From contig NW_026515454.1 in NCBI RefSeq assembly GCF_014898815.1, positions 186,001 to 250,000 on the forward strand: a stretch of 64,000 nucleotides of DNA, read 5' to 3'. Origin of the DNA: Panonychus citri (Eukaryota; Arthropoda; Arachnida; Trombidiformes; Tetranychidae). Below the pieces are notes generated by a model. That model saw only the letters and a program-made list of their open reading frames with translations. It searched no databases and was not told the origin of the DNA. Numbering within the stretch: the first letter of the stretch is position 1; each line of letters opens with the position of its first letter. Positions 1-11,529 of the stretch are shown here, piece by piece. The translations under genes were made by a program, and so were the position numbers.

Positions 1-177
1 AAAAAAGTGGACGGTAAAATTGAATTAACGGAAGCTGGTCCAAGATTTGAGATGAAATTGTACCAAATTAAACTTGGAACTCTGGAAAACGAAGACATCG
101 CTCAAACTGAATGGACACTTCGACCTTACATGAATACGGCAAAGAAACGTAAACTACTCAGTGTCGGACAAATCTAA
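1..177 (+). CDS. IMP4: IMP4, U3 snoRNP protein (3' end only)
   Basis: The frame is open from base 1 to TAA at 175-177 and encodes the last 58 residues. They read like the C-terminal end of the Brix-domain protein IMP4, with the family signatures GPRFEMKLYQIKLGTLE and a basic NTAKKRKLLS tail. IMP4 is part of the U3 snoRNP/SSU processome and acts in the nucleolus in early 18S rRNA processing. The start and the rest of the Brix domain lie outside the window. A possible polyadenylation signal (AATAAA) is at 365-370. Identification rests on recalled family sequence; the match is close over the whole fragment. Confidence 0.88.
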   Translation, partial: KKVDGKIELTEAGPRFEMKLYQIKLGTLENEDIAQTEWTLRPYMNTAKKRKLLSVGQI

Positions 178-617
178 TCAATCAACTAAATTAATCTTCT
201 ATTTTCATGTTCACCCTGTAATAAGCAATAACCCATACATGATGTGACATTAATTTCCATCATGATTTAAATTAATTCACTCTGATTGTTATCCTACCAT
301 CTCTAAATCAATTGATTACCTGAGCCTTTCTCACCTCTTGTTTATATTACAATTCACCCAACCAAATAAACACTGAATTGTTGATTAACAATCAGATGAA
401 TTAATTGAATACCTAATCAATTATAAACTCAATTAATTAGGTAAATGAGTTGTAACCCTCATCATTTTCATACCCACATAACAAAAAAACCATCAACAAT
501 TTGAAAATTGATTATTTGGTAACAAGACAAAAAAAATGATCTTCTCATTAGTTGAATTGTTATTATCAAGTAATTAACTTGTATCTTTCATCAAAAGTTA
601 ACGTTAATTGTTGAAAT
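178..617. other. IMP4 3' UTR and promoter of the next gene
   Basis: About 440 bases of AT-rich non-coding sequence. It holds the likely IMP4 polyadenylation signal at 365-370 and the presumed promoter of the secreted-protein gene. No further gene is seen. Confidence 0.6.
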
Positions 618-1286
618 ATGTATCAAGTGATTGGAATTTTATTCTTTTCCATTTTAATCAATGTTTTTCTCTTTTCACAATCAGTTAATTGTCAACCTCG
701 TATTTCTGAGGTTGAAGCTTCTTACGTTTTAGCCGCTTTCACGAACGGCGGTGGACTTGACCTGATGAGAAAAGTACTGGACAATGTCCGTCGACTGGAT
801 TCCCAATCAAATGTGAAACAAGCGCAACTTGAACGTGTATTTAAACGTCGACTTAATTATGGACCATCAATGGATCTTGATTCCCTTGATTTGGAACATG
901 AATTAATCGATGAGACGGAAAAATTAATGTCAACAGTTTTGTATCACCTTTATGATGAATGGGAGGAAATGATTAAACCAATGAGATTGGCCTTTGATTT
1001 TGATTTAATTGCTAAACACAATCCATCATATTTTATGCATTCACCTGGAGGATTTAACAAGATGGAAGCTCCAACAACAATTAGGAAACCAGTTAATGAA
1101 ACAGTCATTGAAATGATCAATGGATTACCTTCAATTCCGATGGTTTTAACATCAGCCAACGATTTACTTGATAAAGCAATTAAGTCAATTGAATCGGGCA
1201 AATTAAATTACGTTGATCGTGAGACACTTCAGGATAAGATAATTGAAAAATTATCCAAAATTTCAGATCAATACAATTTCCTTTGA
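618..1286 (+). CDS. secreted protein of unknown family, 222 aa
   Basis: A single-exon frame with a clear N-terminal signal peptide: a hydrophobic stretch at residues ~5-20 followed by a probable cleavage site after VNC (residue ~25). The mature part is ~197 residues, predicted to be largely helical, rich in Asp, Glu, Lys and Leu. It has no cysteine beyond the cleavage site and one possible N-glycosylation site (NET, ~residue 160). No catalytic motif or known domain is recognised. The start is the first ATG after an in-frame AT-rich leader, and two AATAAA signals follow the stop (1322-1327, 1332-1337), so the gene looks intact and expressed. A lineage-restricted secreted protein is the best description; the function is unknown. 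Confidence 0.7.
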   Translation: MYQVIGILFFSILINVFLFSQSVNCQPRISEVEASYVLAAFTNGGGLDLMRKVLDNVRRLDSQSNVKQAQLERVFKRRLNYGPSMDLDSLDLEHELIDETEKLMSTVLYHLYDEWEEMIKPMRLAFDFDLIAKHNPSYFMHSPGGFNKMEAPTTIRKPVNETVIEMINGLPSIPMVLTSANDLLDKAIKSIESGKLNYVDRETLQDKIIEKLSKISDQYNFL

Positions 1287-1755
1287 AAAGTTTTCCAAAA
1301 CAAAACAAAATGTAAAATCGCAATAAAATGAAATAAATTGTTAACAATTAGGTTAATTATATTGCTAAATTGTCTTTTTCTTTCTCTAGTCTTTATTGAG
1401 AAATAATCTGTAAAAGAGAGGAAAGAAAGATGCAGAAAAGAAAAGTGAGAAGGGAGAGAACACAAACATTGTTTGGGGAGGAAAAGGAAACAATTGTAGC
1501 CGAAGGTGGGAGAGAGTGAGAGAGGGAGAGAGGGAGAGGGAGACGAGTCGAAAAAAGTTATACAGTGAAAAAAAAACATAATGGACAAGCGCTTATACCA
1601 TTCATAAAATGATGTAGTTGGTTTACAAATAGAAATATATATAATATGTAGAGATGTATGTTATGTATAAGATGGTTTTCGAAAAGGTCGACAATCGTTT
1701 GCAAGAATCGCTTTTTTTTCTTTGTAAACAAAGGCCAAAAAGGAGAAAACGTGGT

Positions 1756-1786
<31 letters not shown>

Positions 1787-2292
1787 TGGAAGTTGAACAA
1801 ATGGCGAATTAAATAGGATAGTTTTTTTTCAGAACATTAAAAGCCCATTTTCGATTTGAGCTCGACAATATAGATGGATGATGACCAAGACCAGGATCAC
1901 TTGCGGTCGGTCAGTTGGTTCTTCTTGTAAGATGTAACATTGTGTTAATTTTTACCAGAGCACAAGATTAAGTGAAAAGGATTAAGAATAAAGAAAGAGA
2001 AATAGAAAAGATGATTTAAAGGAAAAAGAGAGAGAGAGCTTGTAAAATGAAAGAGATTTTGAAGAGAAAAAAGGAAAAGGAGAAACTGTAGATTAATTTG
2101 ATGTTCCATTTTGTTGAATGTTATGATTAATTACTCATAAACTCCTTTTGTTTGTGTTTCTTTTCATGTCGTTTCATCTTGTACTTTATGCTGTAAGAAA
2201 ATTGCACAACTCGTTTCCGATTATTTTTTTTCCTAAATAGTAATTGATGGAAAATCCTTTGGTTTTATTTATAGTTTTCTAATTGTTGTGGT
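1287..2292. other. intergenic region with purine-rich repeats
   Basis: About 1 kb between two convergent genes. The plus strand is strongly purine-rich (GAGA, GAAA, AGGGAG runs at ~1500-1550 and 1755-1782). On the minus strand an AATAAA at 2265-2270 lies just past the MATH-BTB stop. Frames in the region are low-complexity Ser/Leu/Phe translations of the repeats and are not credible genes. Confidence 0.6.
1755..1782. repeat. (GA)n microsatellite
   Basis: Uninterrupted GA dinucleotide run of about 13 units in intergenic DNA. Confidence 0.9.
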
Positions 2293-4715
2293 TTAATTGG
2301 GCCTTGGTCTTTTTGCCATGAGCTCGAATGCTTCTTTAAAAAGTGATGGTCTTTTTCCCACTTGAGTATCCCATGAATCTGCATTGACAATTTTAGCTGA
2401 ATTTCTGACCACAAATTCCAAACATTTATCCTTCAATTCAATACTATTACATGCATCTGCTAGAGCTAAAATTTCCCCTGAAGTTTCAATAGTAACTTTA
2501 GAGGCTAAATATTGTTCACATAACATTTTCAGCTTGGGTAGATCATATTTGTCCGCAGCGATTAACAGGTCACAAGCATATTCTTCTAGATTACCAACTT
2601 TATCTGTATAAATGAAATTAATCATCTCCCTTAAAACGGCTCCATCAATATCTTTTATCTCAATTTTAGATTCAGCCTTTTCCTTGGTTTCATGTGAAAA
2701 CATGGCTCCAATCACTTTTGATCTGATTGACAAGATAATTTTATGAGCTTTAACTTGAACTTTATCTTTTCCTTCAAGAATAATGTCCGTCTTTTCACCT
2801 CCATTGGTAAAAAAATTGGCCAAGTCACTTGTAACTGAATGTCGAGCTAAAGCTTCCTCTGGATAGGTAAGCTCAATATGCTCATTGTCAGGACATGGAA
2901 CCAGGGAGGAAGTTACTTCACCAAACATGGTGATTTCACATAGAATACGAAGTGAATCTTCAGTTCCAAGCATATTATTGGCTGGATTGAGAAGTAATTC
3001 TCTTGGTGCTAATAGTTTGTATCCATGACCCTCTGTTCCAGCTTTAAATATCCTTCCTTCATGTCGACTACATTCACCAGTATATCTTGGATCACCTTCA
3101 GCATCCAAAACGGATATCACATATTTAGCTCTAACTTGTTGTTTTGTCCTATCCTCACATGATCTGTTTTGAAAGAGAAAAAGAAAAAATTTAAATTATG
3201 AGAAAATCAATGAGTAAAAAGGATATCACAAGGTTGAACTTTAAACGATCATCTGATCAACCACAGTAAAACCATATGTGTGTGTATATGTTGGTGCGTA
3301 ATTATCATATAAACTACATTAAAATTAAATCTACTTGAGATCTAATAAGGTAAATTTCCACGTGATTAGATCAAAAGTAGATTAATAAAGCTAGTTAGAT
3401 AATCTATAATAGAGAGAGAGAGACAACATTAACATGTGAGGTGTTTTCTTACAAATAAAGTGCGATTAGAAACGTAGGCTTAATTTAGCTCAATAGTTGA
3501 AATTAATCCTGTTGAAAATATAAGAAAATGTGCAAATAGATAAAAAAAATGACCCAAGTCATTAAGCACAAGTAGATGACCAATGAAGATAATTTTGAAG
3601 ATAAATAAACGAGATCAAGAGCTATCTCATCAAGGAATAAGACACAAAATAAACACACACACAAACTCTCTCATTTTCTCTCTCTTGAGATTAATTAAAG
3701 CAACAAGGGCGAGAAATCCAATACACTCTGAGTTGTGTTAATACGATGACTTGGTTATTTTTGTACTCTTGTTATAACTAATATCCGAGGGAGAGAGAGA
3801 GAGAGATAAGGCTCAATATAACAACCACTGTACCTTAAAAATAGATGAATTCCAATGTATTCAATACCGGATGTTTCATCCAATGTTTTCGGTCTCAATT
3901 TCATGAACCATTTGTCCTTTGATGCCGGAGGTGAAAAATTGGGGCAGCATATAAATTCTGTGTCACTTGGAATATAACTGAAATTCTTGATCGTCCATAG
4001 GTGACTGAATTTGGTTACTGGTAATAGGCTTATACTTTGACTTGATGGCATCAGAGAGGCTTGAGCTCTTCTGTGAGATGTTGCTAGAGAGAAAATTAAA
4101 ATGATGATTAAAAATGAGAATTAATGAGAATCAATGGCAGCGAAAAAAAACGAGGAAAATGATTCTCGTTTTCCCAAAGGTTAACAAGTCAATAGAAAAA
4201 GAAAGATGAGAAAAAAAGAGAAAGAGATCAAGGGAAAATCATAAAAATTAAAGAGCAATTGATGATTAATTAACAACTGCGAGTGAGAGAGAGGGAGAGA
4301 AACAAAGGAAAATCAAGAAAATAAAATTAGAAACAGAAATAGACAGAGTAGTGAGAAAACGACAGAGAGAACAAAAAGAGACAGAAAAAAAAGATAAATA
4401 TTATGAGATAAATAACAAAGATGGAGGTGAAACCAAAAGGAAAAAAGTGGAAAGAGAATGTGAGTGAGCAAGTGAGTAAGAGAGAAAAAAGGTAATGATG
4501 AAAAAGAGCAATAGAGGGAGATAAATATTTCAAAAGTAAATTATAACCCGAGGGCAATGAAATAAAAAAAAATTAACCAATCGAATGACTAAATCATAAG
4601 ATAGCAAAAATGATTATGGGGTGAGAGAGATAAAGGATTACGTACCCATGGTAGGAAATACTCTGAATCTTGAAGAGTTACTGGTATTGTTATTAGATGA
4701 TTGTAAGTCCCTCAT
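2293..4715 (-). CDS. SPOP/roadkill-like MATH-BTB protein
   Basis: Three coding exons: 4646-4715, 3834-4083 and 2293-3163 (minus strand), total 396 aa. Phases agree at both junctions (GT at 4645 and 3833, AG before 4083 and 3163). A Ser/Asn-rich N-terminus precedes a MATH/TRAF domain (KFSHLWTIKNFSY through QQVRAKYVISVLDAEGD), then a BTB domain (TDIILEGKDKVQVKAHKIIL, residues ~215-320) and a BACK-like C-terminus. SPOP proteins (374 aa in human) are Cullin-3 substrate adaptors: MATH binds the substrate and BTB binds Cul3. The tail ends in KRPRPN, a possible nuclear signal as in SPOP. An acceptor-like site near 4763 and a donor near 5828 suggest at least one 5' UTR exon upstream. It could be one member of an expanded family rather than the SPOP orthologue. 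Confidence 0.85.
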
Positions 4716-6237
4716 TCGATCATTCAATAAATAACCAGAGGAACAATTTGTGGATTGAACAGTTTCTCTAAAATACAAGAAATATCACCAAACTGTGTGT
4801 GAGAGAGAGAGAGATATATAAATCTATTAAGGAGACGAGATAAAGAGAGAGAGAGAGACAAAGAGAACAAATGAAAACAAAGGTGAGAGAGAAAGTGAAA
4901 ATGTGAAAACAAAGAGCAAGGTTGAAAATGGAAGATGATTAGAATAGAGATGATTTAAGAGAGGAAGAGAGAGGAAGATGAAGGAGAGAGAGAGAGAGCA
5001 AATGAAGATGAAATATTAGCTTACAAGAAGAGGTTAAGATTAGTTATCAGCAAACAATTAAAATTAAATTTGATTGGTGTTCTTTTAACAAGAGGAGCAA
5101 AAATTTAAGTGAAAAGAAAACAATAAGCTTGAGATGGAAAAGGCTTGAGGGCGCAACACTCGTGCTAATTAATAGCCAGTGGTTATTACATGTGATGGAT
5201 TAGCAATTTAAATTGTTGCAATTTAGATTGTGTTGATTGTTTAAGATGATTTCGTGGCTCATTCAATTGAAATTGTAACAATTTTAATCAAACAACCACG
5301 AGTATTGAATTAAGTGTGAGGGGCTTGTTACTTGGTAGAAAATGAAAGAATTTTCTTCAATTTTCTGTCTATCAGAATGAGGAATGAACTTTCCTCAAGG
5401 TGATTAGGTTTGATTGAGACTATATTTAACTAATTGTGTTTAGATATTTTAGGAACACAAATAGATAAATAAAATTTCTCATTGGTAAGATAAAAAAGAG
5501 AATAATCTTATCACTACAAGTCGATTACTTGAGTGCTTACGATGACAATTACACTATAAATTGGGTATTTTCTGTTTGTAATCTTTTCATCTTCAAACAA
5601 TTTACTCGGTTCAATTGATTAGCTTTTAACAGTAGATAAAGAATAACAATCGCCAAAGTTATCTCTTGAATAAATTAATGAAAGATTAAGCAAAGAGAAA
5701 GAGAGATAGAGAAAAAATTTCAATCATAGAAAATCAATAAGAACTAAAAAAAAGAGAAAAGAAAAAAAAATTTGGATTTAAAAAGCTGAAGAGATGAAAA
5801 GAAGAAAATATTTTCCCTTGTTACTTACTCGATTTTTTCTTCCTTTCGAATTAAACTTTTGATAATTTAAGAAATAAGATTTTGCCAATAAGATCAATCA
5901 CTTAATTAAAGAAATTAAAATTAATTTAAATTAAGATTATTGATTAAGAATTAAAAAGAAAACAAGAGACAAAGATCATCTCATTAAGAGATGAGAAAGT
6001 GAATCCTTGTTGTCTTTTTTTCTTTCGTGAGAATAGCCCATAAGTCTATTTATCGAGCATTTTTTTATTCTAAGAATCATAATGATGATTGATAATCGAT
6101 TTAATTTGTTTCTTTTTTGTCTGGTTGTAAATAAGAGTTTAATTGGTTAGATATAAAAATTGATACATTATATTATTATTGATCGAAAGAGTTACAATTG
6201 TGTTTACTCTTTAAGCTAATTTAAATTGTAACTTGAA
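4716..6237. other. 5' region of the MATH-BTB gene
   Basis: About 1.5 kb, AT-rich with GA microsatellites (~4800-4815, 4848-4860, 4985-5000 on the plus strand). In minus orientation a strong donor (GAGTAAGTAA, 5830-5821) and an acceptor-like TTTTAG near 4764 suggest a 5' UTR intron. The 3' UTR of nicalin must also lie in the upper part. No other coding sequence is seen. Confidence 0.5.
6002..6070 (-). repeat. ~69-bp repeat upstream of the MATH-BTB gene (copy 1)
   Basis: Shares a long near-identical block with 8410-8478, including the core TCCTTGTTGTCTTTTTTTCT and GAGAATAGCC. It lies ~170 bases upstream of a donor-like GAGTAAGTAA in the orientation of the minus-strand gene, so it probably falls in the promoter or 5' UTR. 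Confidence 0.7.
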
Positions 6238-8052
6238 TCATTGAGACTTGGACTTGGTTAATAAAGTTCCGTTTTCAGTTGATTTGATTGCTGAACATTT
6301 GATTGATTTAATTATCATCTGAATGGTCTCGAAATTGGTTAGGAATAGGTAAAGAATCAACAGGTAAGAGACTATTCCCAGTGATAGGAAAAGGTCAAAA
6401 ATTGCTGGTTTAATGTTGTAAATGTTTGTCGCTAATTGTGTTGGTTCATAGAAAACAATCTCAGGCTCTTTCCGGTCCATTCGGAAATGTTGATATCGAG
6501 TATCTTTGCTAAATCGTTTCATTGCCATGAAAAGGGTGGAAATTAATGGGGACACCTTGTAAGTTGATCCGGTTAATGAGGTGAGTAAATTTTGTTGACT
6601 CCGAGAGGTGGATGTGATCTGTTTCAACATGGAACTGATAAATTGTTTGGAAACACCAAGTTCGTCTTTGAAAATACTAGAACTTGAATGATTTCGAATG
6701 TTGAAAACTAAACGTGACAAAGTTTCACCGATTATTTCAATGTTTGTCGAAAGAGTGTCAATATCGACACTTTCGTAAGTGTCCAGAATACTGGTTCGAC
6801 TAAGGGTCTTGGAATTTTGAAGTGTGGATAATGTTAAAGAGGGTAAACGACGTTGGATGAATCGATCATGTTCCCAATTTAGTGATTCATCTGAGAGATA
6901 AGTTTTTTCTGGGACAAATGAAACATCGGCACCTTTACTGGTTGCGATCTCGTTGAGTTGATGATACAATCGGTGGGTGATTGAGGTTTCCTTTGGAATT
7001 CTGGGTAAATGAAGGAAAAGTGATTTAGATGAGGTGGTTGATGAACCAAGGGAATCAAGACAAATCGATAATTGGGCATCAGATAATAGACCAGATTCTT
7101 TAACGTCTAAATGATCTTCGATCCATTTTTTGGTACCAAGAAAGCCAAATTTACCACCACCCGAAAGTAGAAAGACCAAATTAACGGCAGGTTGACTTTT
7201 ACGATTATTATAAAGTTTAGAGAAAAGTCTGATCAGTTCAAGTAGAGCGACAACTCCACTTCCATTTGAATCACCGCCATATGAAAGACCTGAGGCAATT
7301 CCTGAAGCATCATAATGAGCAGCGATCACAATTGTCGGTGATTGATCATCACTTTTACTTCCAGTTAATTTAGATTCAATGTTGGTTATTATGGGATCAG
7401 TGATCGGTTTAGGTGATGGACCAGAAATCGATAACTGGTAACCATTGGCGAGAACAGCATTGAAAAAGTCAACACCAAAAAATTTTTTCTTCCCCTGATG
7501 TTCATCATTAACATTATCCGATTTAAGTGATAATTCTTGATAAATATCCATTAGATTAGAATTTTCTTTACCAAAATAAATTGGAATATCGAATGTACGA
7601 GAAGCCAGTGTTTTCTCAAATGCCAAGATGGATGAACGAACTTTTGAACCCAAATTGGTTAAATTGTTGGGAACTAAGATCAACATTCCACCAACCATTG
7701 GATTCTTTAAAAGATCTTCAAATGTTTCCGATGATTTAATTATTTCGCTAATTCTGATTAGAAGACACTTTTTTGCATAGCTTTGTGATAGAGTTGATAT
7801 CGTTCTCATCTCCAAGTTCATCACCGAAGCTCTTGATCCATAAGGATTTCCCAGCCAATCGTGGTGTTTCATACGATAGACAGTTAATTCTTGATTAGCT
7901 AAGACCACCTTAGGTCCACTTGAAAATACTATTAGAATTGGAATTAAGGTTAACATGGCACAAATGGCTTGGAAACTGACACAAGCAGAAGAGGCAGTTG
8001 ATGATGAAGAGCGAAATAGTTCACCAAATACATTTTCTCCAAATGAGAACAT
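6238..8052 (-). CDS. NCLN: nicalin, BOS-complex subunit (M28-like fold)
   Basis: A single-exon frame of 604 aa (human nicalin is 563). Residues ~28-50 form an N-terminal hydrophobic signal segment. A lumenal nicastrin/M28-peptidase-like domain follows, with IVIAAHYDASG and a GGDSNGSGVVALLELIRLFS segment at the position of the aminopeptidase core. Residues ~552-575 (FDLFLSLGIVSYLLILYLFL) are a C-terminal membrane helix followed by a short basic tail. Nicalin is an ER membrane protein that works with TMEM147 and NOMO in the translocon-associated BOS complex for multipass membrane proteins; the fold is considered non-proteolytic. The start is the first Met of the frame. An acceptor-like AG near 8073 and a donor near 8263 suggest a 5' UTR intron. 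Confidence 0.93.
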   Translation of the reverse strand: MFSFGENVFGELFRSSSSTASSACVSFQAICAMLTLIPILIVFSSGPKVVLANQELTVYRMKHHDWLGNPYGSRASVMNLEMRTISTLSQSYAKKCLLIRISEIIKSSETFEDLLKNPMVGGMLILVPNNLTNLGSKVRSSILAFEKTLASRTFDIPIYFGKENSNLMDIYQELSLKSDNVNDEHQGKKKFFGVDFFNAVLANGYQLSISGPSPKPITDPIITNIESKLTGSKSDDQSPTIVIAAHYDASGIASGLSYGGDSNGSGVVALLELIRLFSKLYNNRKSQPAVNLVFLLSGGGKFGFLGTKKWIEDHLDVKESGLLSDAQLSICLDSLGSSTTSSKSLFLHLPRIPKETSITHRLYHQLNEIATSKGADVSFVPEKTYLSDESLNWEHDRFIQRRLPSLTLSTLQNSKTLSRTSILDTYESVDIDTLSTNIEIIGETLSRLVFNIRNHSSSSIFKDELGVSKQFISSMLKQITSTSRSQQNLLTSLTGSTYKVSPLISTLFMAMKRFSKDTRYQHFRMDRKEPEIVFYEPTQLATNIYNIKPAIFDLFLSLGIVSYLLILYLFLTNFETIQMIIKSIKCSAIKSTENGTLLTKSKSQ

Positions 8053-8409
8053 CTTGATTATCGATTACTAGTTAAATCAGCAGAGATAAATCATGTTACT
8101 TAGGTGAAAAACACGAACAAACGGACTATCTAATCTAAAAGAAAAGGTGAGAGATAAAAAGAAAATCCATTAATTAAGAAAAAGAGAATTAAAAAAAAAC
8201 ATGCTTGAAGAATAGAATATATTTCAAGAGGTAAATAGAAAACAATTAACTCTAATTACTTACTCAGTCTATTGTTTCTTCTAACCGGTGATCTATAGAA
8301 AAGAGATAATCAACTGACGATGAGATTAATTGACTTAATTATGAAGAAATTAGAATAAATTTAGAGTAATTTGTAAATTGGAACAAAAAAAAACACCGAT
8401 CAGAAAGAA

Positions 8410-8478
8410 AATCCTTGTTGTCTTTTTTTCTTCAGTGAGAATAGCCGATTGTCCTATTTGTAGAGATTTTTTTTATTC
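8410..8478 (-). repeat. ~69-bp repeat upstream of nicalin (copy 2)
   Basis: Near-identical to 6002-6070 with a few substitutions and small indels. It sits ~145 bases upstream of the donor-like GAGTAAGTAA of the nicalin 5' UTR, the same arrangement as at copy 1. Confidence 0.7.
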
Positions 8479-9034
8479 TTTTTCGAAACTGTTGATTGGA
8501 AAATCTAATCATTTTAATTTGATTCTAATTGTGATTCTAATTGATTTTTTTTCTTTTTCTCTCGAAATTTGATTTACTGTTTATCTGATTAATTTCTCCT
8601 TCTTGTCTTTGAAGAGATGGTTTGTCGTTTTGTAGGAGCAAATTTTCATTAGAAAATGTAACCGGTGAAAAAAAGGTAAGGTGATTGTTTTGTTTTCCTT
8701 TGATTTTATTTGATTTGATTTTTTTTGTTCGTTTGTTTTAGTTAATTGGTTGTTAGATTTGACCGGATGGAGTTTTTGGAAACTCATCATGGATGGAACA
8801 ATTCTTTTACTTGGATGACATAGTATGGATGGTTAAGAGGAGAAGAAGAAAAATTCTCATGGAGCAAATTTAATCATCAAGGAGGAATCTCTTTTGTGTC
8901 TAAAAATGGACTAGAGATGAAGATTATTCAATTGCTGTGGTGATGAAGATGAGGAGATAATTGTTAAAGATATTACCATGAATTTGAGCCAAGTCAAACC
9001 TACTTATCATCCTCCGATCTTATTACTCTGTCTC

Positions 9035-9058
9035 CTCTCTCTCTCTCTCTCTCTCTCT
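9035..9058. repeat. (CT)n microsatellite
   Basis: CT dinucleotide run of about 12 units, ~170 bases upstream of the SMYD4-like start. Confidence 0.9.
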
Positions 9059-9224
9059 AATTTTCATGTCGCTATTTTGGTCTGAAAATTTCCTCTGTCT
9101 GTTTATATCTGAATAGAAATATCTGGTAGAGAATGAGAGAGGGAGAGATGATGATGATGATCTAAGGGAGATCTAAATGATGGTGAAATGGTATTGAGAA
9201 ATTTTCCTCAGACGAGTAGTGAAA

Positions 9225-11529
9225 ATGGCTCCATATCTAACGGAATTAGTTCGTAAGGAGATCTCTTCATACGAGATTAAGTACAATAAGAATTTGGAAA
9301 AATCATCTTGTTATCGAAAAAATGGAAACAACGATTTCATCAAAGGAAGATACAATCAATCATTATCGTATTACAATCAAGTAAGTTAATTGTTCAATTT
9401 CCATAGTCCATTCTCTTAATTCTCATAAAACCATTGGAATTAATTGTTCTCATCTTTCTCTTATATCATAGGCGATTTCAACAGCTCCATTTGGTTCCAA
9501 TGAACTTTACTTTGCATTCGCTAATAGATCAGCAGCTCTCTATCATTTAAATCGTTACGCTGATTGTTTGATCGATATTGATTGTGCCTTCAGTCATGGT
9601 TATCCAGTTGAAAAAGCTGATAAAGTGCTAAAACGTAAGGCTGATTGTTTGAATAAATTGCAATCACCATTAAAAGAAAATACAACCAACAGTAAATCAA
9701 ATGAAGAAAGGAAATCAAATACTAACGAAACTTTAAAAGACAACAACAATTTACCAACATGTGATGTTAATTTTAAGCCAAATTATTTATCCAATGCTGT
9801 TGAAATCACTCAAATTAAAAGTAAAGGTGGTTATGGTATTAGAGCGATTGATTCAATTAATTGTGGATCAACAATTCTTGAGGAGAGATCAGCAATTGGT
9901 ATACTTTCACCGGAATATTATGATAAATATTGTTACCATTGTTTCAAGTTACTTAATTGTCAACCTTTTCCATGTCGTAATTGTAATCAGGTTTCATTTT
10001 GTTCAACCAATTGCTCATCAATCAGTTGGAATCAATATCATTCTGGTGAATGTTGTTACCTTGATTATTTCATCTTTACCAAAGCTTTTCATTACGTGCC
10101 CAAAATTGTCTTACGAGTATTACTCATTTGTGGACCAATTGATTGTCTTAAATATCATCGTGATCAACAACAACAATCAAAATCGGACAATATCGAGACC
10201 GAAAAATCAACGATTACACCAACAATAACTTCACTTGAAGAAAATGAATCAAGTGAATTTGATAAATCAAAGAAAAAGAAAAAGAAGAAGAAAAAACAAT
10301 CAACAACAATAACAAACGAAACATCGTCATCATCGTCAACACAATTAGCCAGCAATTCAATTAACCAATTGTATCAATCAATTTATTCACTGGTTGAACA
10401 TCCAGAAGATTCAAATGATTACAAATATTTCACCATGAAAATAATAATCTACCTAAAGGATATCGTTAAAAAGGAGATACCTGATGACTCGATTTCTTTA
10501 TTAAGTGAATTAATTGTTAAACATTTTCGATCAACTATAGTCAATGCAATCGCAATCCAAGATCGACTGATTGACCATTCAAAAGATTGGACAATTAATC
10601 TCGCCGATAAAATTGGAATACCACAAATTAACGAGATCGAAATTGGTTGTGGCCTTTATTTAACTTTCCGTTACCTTAATCACTCTTGTATTCCTAATAT
10701 ACATTTAGCCTGGTTCCATGATAATTCACTTAAAATGATCGCAATTAGGGACATTAAATCAGGTGAAGAAATACTTAATTCTTATGGTGTTCATTATAAA
10801 TATCAATTGGCCTCTCGACGGAAACAATTACTCAAATCATCATATTACTTTGATTGTGCCTGTGAGGCTTGTGTAACTGGATTACAGCCATTGAGTAAAG
10901 CTTTTAATTGTCCAACTTGTTCAGGTCCCGTTATTTGTGATGGATCAATTGTTTGCCTTGATTGTGGTGCTAAAGATCATCTTGATGTACAATCAATTAT
11001 GTCACAAACTGAAGCATTTTTTGGTTTGATTAATTATGATTCGGAAAATCGTTCACCTGATTGTGATGAAATACCGAGGTTAAAGGTTACCGAGAAACTA
11101 TTGATTGAGGTTTACACTGGATTGTCTGTTTTTCTTTACAAAACTCACACCGAAATGGGTAAATTGTATCACAAGTTGATTAATTGTTACCTTAAATTAG
11201 GTAAATTTCGTAAATCATATGAATTTAGTAAAAAATATCTCGAAGTTGTAAAAGCCTCTTCGTCCGGATCTTTCGATATCAACGTTTTAAATGGATTACT
11301 AATTGTTCTGGTTTGCTGTCATCAATATCATTCCAATATTCAAAAATCACCACCACAATCATCATCATCATCAACAATGTCAACAATTAGTCTTGATTTG
11401 GAAAAAATTTCCAATCAAGTTAATAAATTAGTTAATCATTTGATCCCATCAAGTTTACCTTTACACAAAGAAATACTTGATTTTGTTGCTTCTCAAACTG
11501 ATTGTTTGTCAATAACCAAATCAAAATGA
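9225..11529 (+). CDS. SMYD4-like TPR/MYND/SET lysine methyltransferase
   Basis: Two exons, 9225-9380 and 9472-11529 (91-base intron GTAAGT...CATAG, phase 0), encoding 737 aa (human SMYD4 is 804). Order: N-terminal TPR-like helices (SLSYYNQ, NELYFAFANRSAALYHLNRYADCLIDID), split SET start (KGGYGIRAIDSINCGSTILEE), a MYND zinc finger with spaced Cys/His (residues ~206-246, CYHCFK...GEC), SET core with RYLNHSCIPN at ~452 and GEEILNSYG, and a post-SET Cys cluster (CACEAC, ~515), then C-terminal TPR-like helices. The NHSC and Tyr motifs needed for S-adenosylmethionine use are present, so it is probably active on protein lysines. An insert between MYND and the SET core carries a long Lys run and Ser/Thr-rich low complexity. 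A polyadenylation signal is at 11579-11584. Confidence 0.9.

Larger units (their letters stand above)
8053..9224. other. divergent promoter region, nicalin / SMYD4-like gene
   Basis: About 1.2 kb between genes that point away from each other. It holds the likely 5' UTR donor of nicalin (GAGTAAGTAA, minus strand, 8265-8256), the second copy of the upstream repeat (8410-8478) and a CT microsatellite. A TTTTCCTCAG acceptor-like site near 9211 could end a 5' UTR intron of the SMYD4-like gene. No coding sequence is credible here. Confidence 0.55.

Noticed and set aside
1268..1800. Two minus-strand frames of 80-106 codons
   Set aside because: Their composition comes from GA/CT-rich DNA; no start context or family similarity.
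4327..4912. Hydrophobic minus-strand frames upstream of the MATH-BTB exon
   Set aside because: They lie in introns or 5' UTR and translate purine-rich repeats into Leu/Ser/Phe runs.
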